DNA of 64,000 bases. Source: Symsagittifera roscoffensis. Its lineage: Eukaryota > Xenacoelomorpha > Acoela > Convolutidae. Where the stretch lies: positions 40,381,223 to 40,445,222 of the forward strand of contig NC_087066.1 in the NCBI RefSeq assembly GCF_963678635.1, written 5' to 3'. Position numbers and translations under genes: made by a program. Shown piece by piece: positions 43,188 to 53,470 of the stretch; position 1 is the first letter of the stretch; each line of letters starts with the position of its first letter. The notes below the pieces were generated by a model. It was given only the letters and a program-made list of their open reading frames with translations, was not told the DNA's origin and made no database searches.

Positions 43188-45938
43188 ATGAGGCGGAGTA
43201 GGGTACCGGTAGCTGAAAAAAGATCTACCGAAGCGAAGACAAAGTATAATTCGTCGCTACGTAAGACAACATCAATGGGTCCGAAGGTAACAAAGAAGAA
43301 CTTTTCAGGTAGTATGGTCAGCACGAGGAGTACCACGGAGAACAAGGCAAAAGAGGGCACGGAAGGGGAACGAGTAGAACCCAACATCGAGATTGATCTA
43401 GAGACACCTGATCAAAGTGTGGATGAAGCAGGAAAGAAGACGACAGAGTCAACTCCAATGCCGAATGCGGAAGAACTAAACCCATAGAGTTCTCACCGAT
43501 AGACAACGTGGAAGACACAACAGGAAACACGCCAGAAACAGTGAAGGATGAGTCTCAAAAGTGAACGTCTTTTACTGAAAGACTAGCAATGATGGTCGGA
43601 ATGAGATCGAAGGACGCAGCAGTGGAGGAGACGAAAGTCGAGAAAAGCAAAACATTCGGAAGAGTATCCACGAGAACGACAGAGACCGATCAGAACGAGG
43701 GTAGACGCTATTCTCAGGAATTCAACACAACAAGACAGGCCAGCTGCAATACAAGGGTCAGAGAAAATCGGGACCAGTGATCAACTACAGGACAACAACG
43801 GACCATGGAACAACAACTCTTGAGTTAAGCGACTTGATGGCGAAACTAGATCAGATAGATGAGAAACTGAAGGACAGCGAAGAGGATAGAAATGTGATAA
43901 GGAATGAAATGAGACACAACAAACATGAGTACTTGGACAACTATTTCCATCTAGCGAGAGCGACGGAGGAAAAGCTTCAGAAGATGTCTGACAAAGTAGA
44001 AACCACTGATGAAGAGCGAGAAAAGAACATCAGAAAAGACATGCAAGAAATGAAGCAGCGATATGACACAGTGAATTGCCAGTTAGGGAGTTTGGAAACG
44101 AGAATGGATACGATGAGTAGGGAACAGGCTGAGAGCTCAAGTGCAATACAGACAAAGCTAGACGCTATTCTCAGGAATTCAACACAACAAGACAGGCCAG
44201 CTGCAGAGAGAACACAAGGTAATAGAGTGGACTTCGTGGAGCCTCAAAGGAACAAACGACAGTTGACACCGTTACCAGCAACCCGGGAGGCCGTGATTAC
44301 GGCACCGGGTGGGGCTGGGGCCATTATAAAAATGGAACAGCGAACACAACCAGTGGTCCAGGGGACTCCACGACTCACAACAACGTGGGACCGGATGCCA
44401 TGACCTGGGCAAGCACCTGGGAAATGATGAACAGGACGCTAGAAGCCTTCGCCACGAGGAACACCGACTCGAGTGACAGAGGAGGCAACAAATCCAGGAA
44501 AACCTTCAAGAAACCGAAGGAGTTCAAAGATGATTCAGATGGATGCATTGACACTTGGGTAGAAGTCATGAGATAGCACTTAGAACAAGACAACTTGAAC
44601 GATGAGAGGCAGGCATGCACAGCGATACTGAGCAATCTGGAAGGAGCGGCATTGAAATGCGTGGTTGCGAAGAAAGAAGAGGAACGCGACACAGCGGACA
44701 AAATCTTTGAAATATTGTTAAACAGATTCGGATCAGGCATGAAAGGTCATCAGGCGATGATGCGATTTGAAAAGAGGGGACAAAGGGACGATGAATCGAT
44801 AGACAGGTTCCTAGATGATCTTGAGAGCTTGAGAAGAAGGAGTGACCCGGAAGAATCTACCAATCGAAGGAACTTCAGCATCGCCTCAAAGTTCATTGAT
44901 GGGGTAAAGAGTGATGACTTGAGAACGATGTTAGCAACATACTATACATTGTCGAAAGACAGTGCACCAACTCCGGAAGGGATGAGGCAGAAGTCAAGAG
45001 AGTACATGCTGATGAAACCCAAGAAATACTCGTACTCAGACAACAGGAATACACAAGGGGGGAGTCAGCCACAAAGGTCGTCATGGTACAAGGCCAGAGA
45101 TGACATGGACAAACGCAGATCATGCGCTAACTGCGGGTCAGCTGATCATCATGTGGCGGATTGCACGACATACAAACAGGGCATGAAGAGTTTGGGATAT
45201 GCACCAGATGAGGAAGATATGAGCCAGATGGAAGAACACGAGTTCTATAGTGGCTTGATCATCAAAATAGGTGCAAGATGCTTCTTCTGCAACCAAGAGG
45301 GGCACTTCAGGATGGACTGACCGTTGTTTTGGGAGGCGGTTAAGAATCACAGTCATCCAAAACACAAGTTGGCGCTAGCAGCGGTACAGAACCAGAGAAA
45401 CAGACAAGGTGAATTTGAGACGAAAAACCAAGAAAGGCCAAGTGCGGAGCTATCGACAAAAACAGTGAAGGCTGTAACACAATGTAATAGTGCAATAGAG
45501 GCCACGGCAAAGATCGACCTAGAAATAAATTATGAGAAGGCGGCAGCGGAGGCTATCAACAAAGTGAAACAGGACCTGGCAGCGAAAGAGATAGAACAAC
45601 GGTTGAAGCAAGAGATCCAAAGACAGAGAATGAACGAAACATTAAGTTGCGCACAAACAATACCAGAAGCTGCTGAGGGGTCGACAAAAAATGGAAACTG
45701 CAACACGGTAAAAATGGTTACAGGAAAGCCGTTTGGCATAACAAAGGTTGGGGCAAGAATAATGTCAATAATCACTGTGGGCGGCCACGAAGTAACGAGA
45801 AACTTAAGTGAACCAAGTGACCAGACAATAATGCACATTGATGTGTACGCAGATTACTTGAGTTGTATAAGCCCACAAACGACTTCTAGAGCGTTGAGAG
45901 CAACTCACGAGAGGGGGTATCAAGTCGGTACGTGTTGA
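43188..45938 (+). pseudogene. gag of the giant element (interrupted)
   Basis: ATG at 43188. A basic N-terminus (43188-43487) is followed, after frame changes, by a long coiled coil (43777-44230, LDQIDEKLKDSEEDRN). A capsid-like region lies in frame 3 from 44385. Nucleocapsid has CANCGSADHHVADC (about 45123-45164) and a second knuckle CFFCNQEGHFRMD at 45279-45317, whose fourth Cys position is TGA. The frame also has a TAG at 44574-44576 where a residue is expected. It stays open beyond the TGA to 45938. Gag builds the particle and packages RNA. This copy could not make an intact protein without readthrough. Confidence 0.75.
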
Positions 45939-45939
45939 A

Positions 45940-48600
45940 AACAGGTACACAGAAGCTTATGGTCCACATGAAGTGATGCTAAATATAGATGGAATCAACA
46001 TCTATACCAAAACAATGATAACATGTGATGAGGACCTAATTGGGCAAATCTACGTGGGAAAAGAAGAGTTGAAAGTGAGATCGATCGGACACTGCGCCAT
46101 GCTTGAAGAAGATGCGATGCACAATGGGACAGAGGCAGATGTGACAGGACACGTGCTAGACATAAGTGGCAAAAAGACTCAGTTACGTGGGTTACTTGAT
46201 ACGGGAGCAGTCTTGAGTGTCATACCAATCGAAACTTGGGAACGAATGGGCTTCAACAAAGATTATTTGATAGATTCGAGAATATGGTTGTCAGCTGAAA
46301 AGGGGCCCTGCGGGTGTTGGGCAGAACGCCGATAATAGCCCTCAATCTGGGGGAACGTAACCTGTGGATGAGCTTTCTTGTGGTAGAAAACCTAGATGAG
46401 TCTGACCAATTTATTTTAGGCAGAGACTTCATCAGGAACTTTGATGTAGCGATTGATCTAAACAACGCAATGTTCAGGATACGGAACCCGGATAGGAGAT
46501 ACGCAATCAAACCGGTAAATTTAATAATGGCAAATGAAACCAAAGCACCGGTATTCTTGAGTAGGAGGGTGAGGCTAAAGGCGAACGAGGCGCCGATTGT
46601 AAGCTTACGAATGAAAAATTACAATGAAATAAGTGACAACAAGCAGGTATGTGTAGTCCCAAACCCAAATAGTCAAACCCAAAGTGCTGCTGTTTTAGGA
46701 AGATCCTTCTCGATTACGAAGAGCGGCCTCTGCGTGAGTGTCTTGTTGAATACCCTTGACATGCCAATCACGATACAGAGGGGGAGGAAACTGGGATATG
46801 CTTTACCTGTTAAGACTCGATATGAAATGACTGAAAATCATAAACAAAATGAAGTTGTTGATTGTCCCAATCACAGGGACAAAATTTGTATCTTGAGACG
46901 ATTGAATAAATTAAAAGATTCATCAGGTCTTGTGAAGTCACTTAAGTCAGAAACGGACGATGGACTATCGAGCCGTTCGAATTTCCCAGAACGGCCCACA
47001 TTAGACGAAATACAGGGTGATAAACCGGTTCTACCGGATATTGAACACTTAAGAGGCAAGTTCACGGACGAACAGCTCGAAGCCATCAAGAACGTACTAG
47101 AACAGAACGAAGAAGTTTTTTCAAGACATAGGGCAGACATCGGGTGTTGTAATTTTGTTGAGCACGAAATAGAACTTGAGGAAAACGCAATACCGCCCAG
47201 GGAGGGGGCGAGGCGCATGACTCCACACAAATCGGATGCGTGTAGAAAGGAGATTGAAACGCTACTAGAGTATGACATGATAGAACCATCCAAATCACCG
47301 TGGGCGTGTGGAGTAGTGATGGCCAAAAAGAAAGGCGACCAGTTGAGGTTTTGTTGTGACTTTCGATACCTGAACTCCGTCACGGTGAAGGATGCCTATC
47401 CCATACCTAGGATAGATGAGAGCCTCTCGAAGTTAGGTGATGCAAAATTTTTTACGACTCTTGATTTAGGCTCGGCTTTTGGCAGGTACCACTCAGGAAG
47501 CAGGACAGAGACAAGACAGGGTTTGCCTGCGAGTTGGGTCTGTTTCAATGGAAACGGATGCCGTTTGGACTTTGCAATGCCACAGCCACGTTTCAGCGGT
47601 TGATGGCACACGCGCTGATAGGCGTGACGAAGAAGTATGGCAATCTGGTAATGTGCTATGTGGATGACGTGGTAATAGCGACACCCACACTAGAGGACCA
47701 CATTGAAAGACTTCACGAAGTATTTGCGTGTATGAAGAGGTCGTGGCTGAAGTGCAAACCATCAAGGTGTGAGATACTCAAGGACTTGATAAAATACTTG
47801 GGGAGGATGGTGGACAAACACGGCATCAGACCAGATCCAGACGCAGTAGAGGCAGTTCTAACTTGGAAATCGCCGAAAACGGAACACCAATTGATGAGCT
47901 TTCTGGGTTTTGCAAATTACTATAGAGAATTCGTCAAAGGATATGCGGACAAGGTTTATCCGATGCAACAGTTAATGAGGCACAAGGGCAAGAAGTTCAC
48001 GTGGAATAACGCAGCAGAAGAGTCATTCCAGAGAATAAAGAAAGAGTTGTGCGAGGCACCAGTACTAGGGATGCGAACAGAGAAGGGGATGTACGTACTG
48101 GATACGGACGCGTCGGTAGTAGCGATATCTGGAATTCTCCACCAAGAACAAGAGTGGAACGGGAAGACAGTCTTGAGACCGATAGCGTACGGGAGCAAAG
48201 TCCTAAGTGACACGGAAATGAAGTACGGAGCACCGAAAGCAGAGATGTTCGCGGTGGTTACCTTTGTCGAGAAATATAGGGCATACCTAGGCAGTGAGCC
48301 ATTCAAGTTGCGAGTCGACAACCGGGCACTAAGCTGGCTGAAGACATACTCAATGGACCAAAGTTACATTGGGAGGTGGATAGTTTGCCTGGACGGATAC
48401 AATATGATAATTGAGCACAGAACACGAGACAAACATCAAAATGCTGACAGAGAAGACGGAGTTCTACGAGAGACAAGAACAGAGGGAGGCAGATAGACCT
48501 GAGATCAAAGATGGCTTCTCCTTCATGGACAAGGAAACGTATGACAGTCTTCCTCTCACGAGATGGTTGGACAAATCAGGCAAAACAATAAAAGATCACC
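45940..48600 (+). pseudogene. protease, reverse transcriptase and RNase H of the giant element
   Basis: The protease active site LLDTGAVLSVIP lies in 45973-46335, then a frame change; ILGRDFIRNFDVAIDL follows in 46314-47603. RT begins CCDFRYLNSVTVKDAYPIPR and LDLGSAFG; a frame change near 47470-47540 separates this from MPFGLCNATATFQ and the catalytic YVDD (47657-47668) in 47534-48496. The connection ends with FLGFANYYREFVKGYAD. RNase H has the first Asp in VLDTDASVVAISG. A further frame change near 48440 precedes a Gypsy-typical tail. It is clearly Ty3/Gypsy-like. At least three frame changes make it non-functional. Confidence 0.85.
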
Positions 48601-48636
48601 CCGAGTTATCAAAGGAAACTACAAAAAAAAACAATC

Positions 48637-49614
48637 TTGAGAAAGAACCGAGGGATACCGATAGGAATAGTGCTCAAGTCAAAGATCGTGAGGGAGACGC
48701 TCAAAGCAAAAGGCTACGATCTCAACCAGGTAGAGACGGGGGAAGCACAAATAGACGAAGAATTAAAGGGGTTACTCGAGAGACTAGCAGATGATAAGCC
48801 CGTGATTAAAGAAAACAGTAAAGAGAAACCTGAGGTCACAATACTGCGAAAGAGCGGGACAGCCAGTGATAGAAATACCTCGAAGGTGACTAACCTTGAT
48901 GGGAAAGAAGTGGTGCAGTCACTGGTTGAAAAGATCCCAGCTGAATTACTTGAACAGACTAAAGTCAGGAGAAAGAGAGTGAAATTCAAGGAAGAAGCTG
49001 AATACCTGGGACCAGGTCAAGAGTCCAGGGAGCGTTCCACGTCCACAGAAGAAGAAAACACAGAAGAAGGAAATACTGAAGGAGAAAATTTGTCCGGGGA
49101 GTGTGAAATGTGGGATGAGGACTCGGAAGCGAGCAGTGACAATCAAGATAGTCTCTGCATGATATTGGCAGAAGAAAAGATTAGACACCACGACAGGGAA
49201 CTACAAACAGATCCGTCCTCAGGAACCTTCAACTTGGACGTGCAGGAGATACGAGGTGGTGAACAACTTGAAAGGATTGCAGTTTCGAGGAAGCCATTCA
49301 TGGAGCTATCATGCAATTTGAATGTGAGAACAAATCTGGTGCCGGAAGACGACATGAAGGTGGTAAGGAGGATAGTATGCGAGAAGCTGAATGACGACGT
49401 TCACAATCCTGGGGAGATGAATGGGCAGATCATGGCGCTGAAGGAACATGTCAAAGCGAGATATAGGCTGTCGGACCTGATAAGAGACCAGAAGAATGAC
49501 AAGATGACAAGCAATCTCTCCAAATGGATCCGAACGGGGTCCAAGGAGAAAAGGGAACTTGAAGAAGACAGCTACAAGATCCTGAGCCAGTTCTACAAAG
49601 AGAGGAAAGAGTAA
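48637..49614 (+). CDS. pol linker region of the giant element
   Basis: 325 residues, highly charged (Glu-rich TSTEEENTEEGNTEGE). It is in the same frame as the integrase and separated from it by a single TAA at 49612-49614. No domain recognised. Probably the spacer between RNase H and integrase, disordered for most of its length. Confidence 0.5.
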   Translation: MRKNRGIPIGIVLKSKIVRETLKAKGYDLNQVETGEAQIDEELKGLLERLADDKPVIKENSKEKPEVTILRKSGTASDRNTSKVTNLDGKEVVQSLVEKIPAELLEQTKVRRKRVKFKEEAEYLGPGQESRERSTSTEEENTEEGNTEGENLSGECEMWDEDSEASSDNQDSLCMILAEEKIRHHDRELQTDPSSGTFNLDVQEIRGGEQLERIAVSRKPFMELSCNLNVRTNLVPEDDMKVVRRIVCEKLNDDVHNPGEMNGQIMALKEHVKARYRLSDLIRDQKNDKMTSNLSKWIRTGSKEKRELEEDSYKILSQFYKERKE

Positions 49615-52047
49615 CTCTATCACACGGCTGATGGGGTTGTAGCATGCAAGAGAAAAGAAGAAGACAAGATACTACACAAGCACAACCTCATCATATTACC
49701 ACAATTGTATCAGACAGAGGTGCTGTTCAGATCACATGACCAAATGGGGCACCAGGGGATAAACAAAGTGCAACAAAGAATACTTCACAGGTTTGATTGG
49801 CCAGGATTGAGGAAAGCCTGTGAGAGGTGGGTGAATGCATGCCTGGCATGCTTGCAAGTGAAAGACCCAAGGAAGATGAAATTCCCACTCAAGTCGGTGG
49901 AAAGCTCGGAATTTAATGAAGTGGTGCAAATAGACCATCAGAAAATCTGTATGACGGAGTCGGGGTATAACCAGATACTGGTTATAATTGATCACTTCAC
50001 AAAGCTAGCAGAAGCGGTGCCGTGTCAAACAGCTTCGGCGGAGGAGACTTGTGACCACTTGATAACCCATTGGATATCAAGGTATGGTTGTCCAATGACT
50101 TTTCAGTCAGACAACGGCAAGGCCTTTGTGGGGGATTTGACTAAGGAATTAATGAAGAGGTCACACATCGCTCAAGCGCACTCAACGACTTACCATCCTC
50201 AGACCAACGGGCTGCTAGAGAGACAGAATAGAACGTTGGTGAACATGCTGAGGGTATACTGCTCTAGATACATGACGGACTGGGACAAGTATCTGCCGCA
50301 AGTCGTAGGGGCATACAACAGTACTCAACACTCAACGACGGGAATCAGTCCATTCATGATGTTGACAGGCAAAGAGCGAGCGATGCCCCTGACGTTCTTT
50401 TACCCGGAGTATGAAGGGAGGAGGACGTCGCCTCAAGCTTACGTGAAAGAAGCGATCAGGAGACACCAGGAAATAAACGAGCTATGCAGGAGGAACACTG
50501 CGCAGGCACAAATGAGACAGCGCAAGAAATATGATGAAAAAATATTACAGGCGAAGCCATATGAAGTGGGCCAGTGTGTGTGGGTTTTCCAGAATGTGAT
50601 ACCGCCCAAAGGGACGAAGAAACTACTCAAGAAATGGAGAGGACCATTCATGATAACTGAAGTACACCAACAAGGACGGTTCTACCGCTTGAGTACCGCG
50701 CGAGCAGCACATTATGAGAACCTGAAGCCTCATGTCCCATCCCCAGAGGACTGGTGTATACCAAAGGACATGGAGGGACTAGAGTACCTACTGGTGGAAC
50801 CAGCATGTGAAGTGAACGAGAAAGGCACCAGAGATAAGAATGATGGCAATGAGAACTTGAGTTTGGATGACAATGAAAGAATAGACGCAGACTCTGAAGC
50901 GGAATCTTTTGTGGAAGAAGATTGGAACGATCCGGAGCAAGGTGAGGTGCCGAAGTGGACAGAACCAGACTTGTCAATACCAGCGGGGACAAGGAGTGGA
51001 AATCGCAAACGCACAGGCATGAGGTACAACAGGTACGGGGACGATTTCCTGATCGACAAGATACAGCCCGATGACCTAAGCAAAGAACTAATAAGTGTGG
51101 GCGAGCTGGCGGCGGACGGTGAATGGCAGATCATCGATGATAATGAACACTACCCACAGGAAGACTACTCATCACCGGAACAGGAGACGGATTTAGAACA
51201 GAGCGAGATAGAGAGGAGGGAGAATACGAACCTGAGGATATTAGAATGGATGCGCGATGTCAAGAACGGAAGCGAGGAAGGACAGAGCATACAGCAAGTT
51301 GACATATCAGCGGGGAAGTACATGAAAACGGAGGATCCTCTTTTCGGCTGGACGGCAACAGACAGCCCGCTCGACATTCCGCCGGATAATTCAGACCCAG
51401 CATCATCGACGGGGACGTCGATAAATATTTTTGTCCGGGGAGTGGGGGTAGGACTTACCCACACCGAAAATTTGATGATAAAGAAACTCAGAGAAGTGAG
51501 AGAAAAGTGCGGACTGGAACTGGAAGGGGAGGAGGCCGAGCCTACCATAGGACGGAATTTCAAAACGAAGTTTGAAATACCAAACGAATACTCAGAAAAT
51601 ATCCTGATAACGGATAGTGACTTCATTCTGTCAGACAGGACTAGCGCAATCTGTATCACTGCGGACATGAGTTTCAAATCAAGACTGGAAGCTGACTTCA
51701 AGAGAGGGTACCAGAACGTGGAGTTTCTGTTTAGACAGAGACCGGGACTGGGAGGAATGGCCGCGCTTCCACCATCAGTAGCACAAGTCCCGGGCAAATA
51801 CCTGTGCTTCCTAGTGACGAGGGTCGATGACAGGAACACGATCGATCCCGAACACGTGATGTTGGCACTAACAAGACTACGAGACTTCATGATCGAAAGA
51901 GGGATAACGGAGGTCTCAATGCCGGTGTATGACCCAAACAGGGGCAAATTGAGCCCGAGGGAATTGTACGCTATCCTACACGTGGTCTTCGCAGAAACTG
52001 AGGTAATGGTGCATCTTCACAAGAAATACTACTTGAGCATCTCCTGA
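49615..52047 (+). CDS. integrase with C-terminal macro-like domain
   Basis: Uninterrupted frame of about 810 codons. Zinc domain: FRSHDQMGHQG and CLACLQVKD. Catalytic core: QIDHQKICM and VIIDHFTKLAE, FQSDNGKAFVG with the second Asp, and TNGLLERQNRTL with the Glu. A GPF/Y-type module follows (KKWRGPFMITEV), then an acidic linker with SGNRKRTGMRYNRYG. From about 51560 to 52030 a second domain reads LITDSDFILSDRTSAICITA, then DMSFKSRLEADFKRGYQNVEF, YLCFLVTRVDD, and MIERGITEVSMPVYDP. This matches the layout of TARG1/OARD1-like macro domains, which bind or remove ADP-ribose. The GxGLD loop of the family is replaced (PNRGKL), so catalysis is doubtful. Integrase inserts the cDNA; the role of the macro part is unknown. 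Confidence 0.8.
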   Translation, partial: LYHTADGVVACKRKEEDKILHKHNLIILPQLYQTEVLFRSHDQMGHQGINKVQQRILHRFDWPGLRKACERWVNACLACLQVKDPRKMKFPLKSVESSEFNEVVQIDHQKICMTESGYNQILVIIDHFTKLAEAVPCQTASAEETCDHLITHWISRYGCPMTFQSDNGKAFVGDLTKELMKRSHIAQAHSTTYHPQTNGLLERQNRTLVNMLRVYCSRYMTDWDKYLPQVVGAYNSTQHSTTGISPFMMLTGKERAMPLTFFYPEYEGRRTSPQAYVKEAIRRHQEINELCRRNTAQAQMRQRKKYDEKILQAKPYEVGQCVWVFQNVIPPKGTKKLLKKWRGPFMITEVHQQGRFYRLSTARAAHYENLKPHVPSPEDWCIPKDMEGLEYLLVEPACEVNEKGTRDKNDGNENLSLDDNERIDADSEAESFVEEDWNDPEQGEVPKWTEPDLSIPAGTRSGNRKRTGMRYNRYGDDFLIDKIQPDDLSKELISVGELAADGEWQIIDDNEHYPQEDYSSPEQETDLEQSEIERRENTNLRILEWMRDVKNGSEEGQSIQQVDISAGKYMKTEDPLFGWTATDSPLDIPPDNSDPASSTGTSINIFVRGVGVGLTHTENLMIKKLREVREKCGLELEGEEAEPTIGRNFKTKFEIPNEYSENILITDSDFILSDRTSAICITADMSFKSRLEADFKRGYQNVEFLFRQRPGLGGMAALPPSVAQVPGKYLCFLVTRVDDRNTIDPEHVMLALTRLRDFMIERGITEVSMPVYDPNRGKLSPRELYAILHVVFAETEVMVHLHKKYYLSIS

Positions 52048-52410
52048 GTCGGGTACGCGGGGGTCTCGAGTTGGGCATGAGGGAAGAATCTCGAGTTAGG
52101 TGTGGGGGTACAAAACAGGTAGAGAATTTTAGAGGTGATTGGCATGACAATTAACATTTTAAATGATTGATGGTGCTAAAACATAAAATGAATCTGAATG
52201 TTTTCAGAAGATTTTCAATTGAGCTATTTTAGTAGGACGGAAAGGAAAGGGTTTTAAATATAGTAGTGAAGGGGGGTTTTTAGGGTAGGAACACAGCCTG
52301 TTAGTCTAAAAATGGGGTGTTATTTTCAGATTGATTTGGAAAAGTCAAATTGACTATTCAACTGTATTCAATTGAAGAGAGAGAACACAAGTTGAACGAC
52401 ACCTTAAGAA
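52048..52410 (+). other. spacer between pol and the downstream ORF region
   Basis: AT-rich and non-coding, following the pol stop. It breaks the coding run and, with the repeats that follow, may hold signals for expressing the second ORF. Confidence 0.45.
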
Positions 52411-52511
52411 GTAAACTCAAGTTGGTAATACTCAAGTTGCTCAGGTAAAACTCAAGTTACTCAGGTAATACTCAAGTTGCTCAGGTAAAACTCAAGTTGC
52501 TAATACTCAAG
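52411..52511 (+). repeat. 20-bp tandem repeats directly before the second ORF
   Basis: CTCAAGTTGCTCAGGTAAAA repeats with starts at 52431, 52451, 52471 and 52491 plus flanking partial copies. The ATG of the following ORF (52532) is about 20 bases further. The CTCAAG core is a known NK2-homeodomain (TTF-1-like) binding word, but a translational or splicing role is as possible. Confidence 0.7.
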
Positions 52512-52531
52512 ATCACTTGGAAATTACGGAA

Positions 52532-53470
52532 ATGGCAGATCGATTCTGGAAGTCCATGCCATCGGCTTTGAAAAAACCCACACTTGACGAATTGTACAGA
52601 CGTCTAAGGGACCTGGATTATACTCAAGTGGTTGAGAGAATGGCAGTGATGTTGAATGCCATCCTCCAGTTGGAGGATGAGGGCGAGTGCCGGGAGTCTG
52701 TGACAGAAGCAGTTTTGATGGTGGGCTACACCACCGATGGAATATCTAATCAAGAGCAAACCAGGTGGCTGTCTTGGAACGTGGATGGAGCAATAAGGGG
52801 GTTCGATTTGGCAAGGAACCCTGGCTTGAGTAATAATACTGAGTATGGTGCAGGGGAATTCCCACTGCCGGTCAAAGCATCAGTCAGATCCACGGGCCAG
52901 AGTACGAGCAAGACACCATTGATGTCTCGAGCACAGCAGACGGGGGAAGCGTATCCGGACGTCAGTATCATGAAGAGAGAGCTTGAGAGGACTCAGCGGG
53001 AGAGGAACAAGGCGAACCTCGACCGGGATCAAGCGGTGCTCGAGAGAGATCAGGCAAAAGTTGAGAGGGATCAAGCGCGGAGGGAACTGGACATGATGAG
53101 AGCTGAACAGCTACAGGCAGAAAGGGTGCGAGAGAATGCCGCGAATTGCGAGCAGCTGAAGTCAGAGCTTGAAAGGATCCAGCAACGACAACGCGAGCTC
53201 GATATGCAGAAAAGGGCTAGGCCCAAAGAGCGGGTGGTGACCGGCTCAAGACCAGAGTCACGTATGGAGGTCGATGAAGCTCCTAGGTCGAAGGGACGAT
53301 TCAACCTCGATCGTGCTGCTCAAGAACATATGAACGAAGGGTTGGAGGTGTTGATACCGTCTGAATCAGCGTCCTCCCTGCGTGGTCTGGAGACACAAGT
53401 AATACGCCCGTTGATGGACGTCGCGCTGCCTGGATATACGCCAAGTTCGATCCGGGTAGTAGTCAGGTGA
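52532..53470 (+). CDS. second ORF, N-terminal coiled-coil part
   Basis: ATG at 52532 (MADRFWKSMPSALKKPTLDE). A helical N-domain is followed by a Ser/Thr linker and, at about residues 150-240, a strong coiled coil (RDQAVLERDQAKVERDQARR). It stops at 53468-53470, where the SGNH-bearing frame is already open, so the two probably formed one protein before a 1-base shift. Gag-like assembly functions are possible, but no sequence similarity to gag is evident. Confidence 0.5.
   Translation: MADRFWKSMPSALKKPTLDELYRRLRDLDYTQVVERMAVMLNAILQLEDEGECRESVTEAVLMVGYTTDGISNQEQTRWLSWNVDGAIRGFDLARNPGLSNNTEYGAGEFPLPVKASVRSTGQSTSKTPLMSRAQQTGEAYPDVSIMKRELERTQRERNKANLDRDQAVLERDQAKVERDQARRELDMMRAEQLQAERVRENAANCEQLKSELERIQQRQRELDMQKRARPKERVVTGSRPESRMEVDEAPRSKGRFNLDRAAQEHMNEGLEVLIPSESASSLRGLETQVIRPLMDVALPGYTPSSIRVVVR

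Noticed and set aside
51165-51947. 260-residue minus-strand ORF
   Set aside because: Antisense shadow of the integrase/macro frame; Ser/Leu-rich composition typical of antisense reading.
51560-52030. Viral origin of the macro domain
   Set aside because: The pattern is closest to cellular TARG1/OARD1-like proteins and lies in a Gypsy pol frame; nothing else viral is present.
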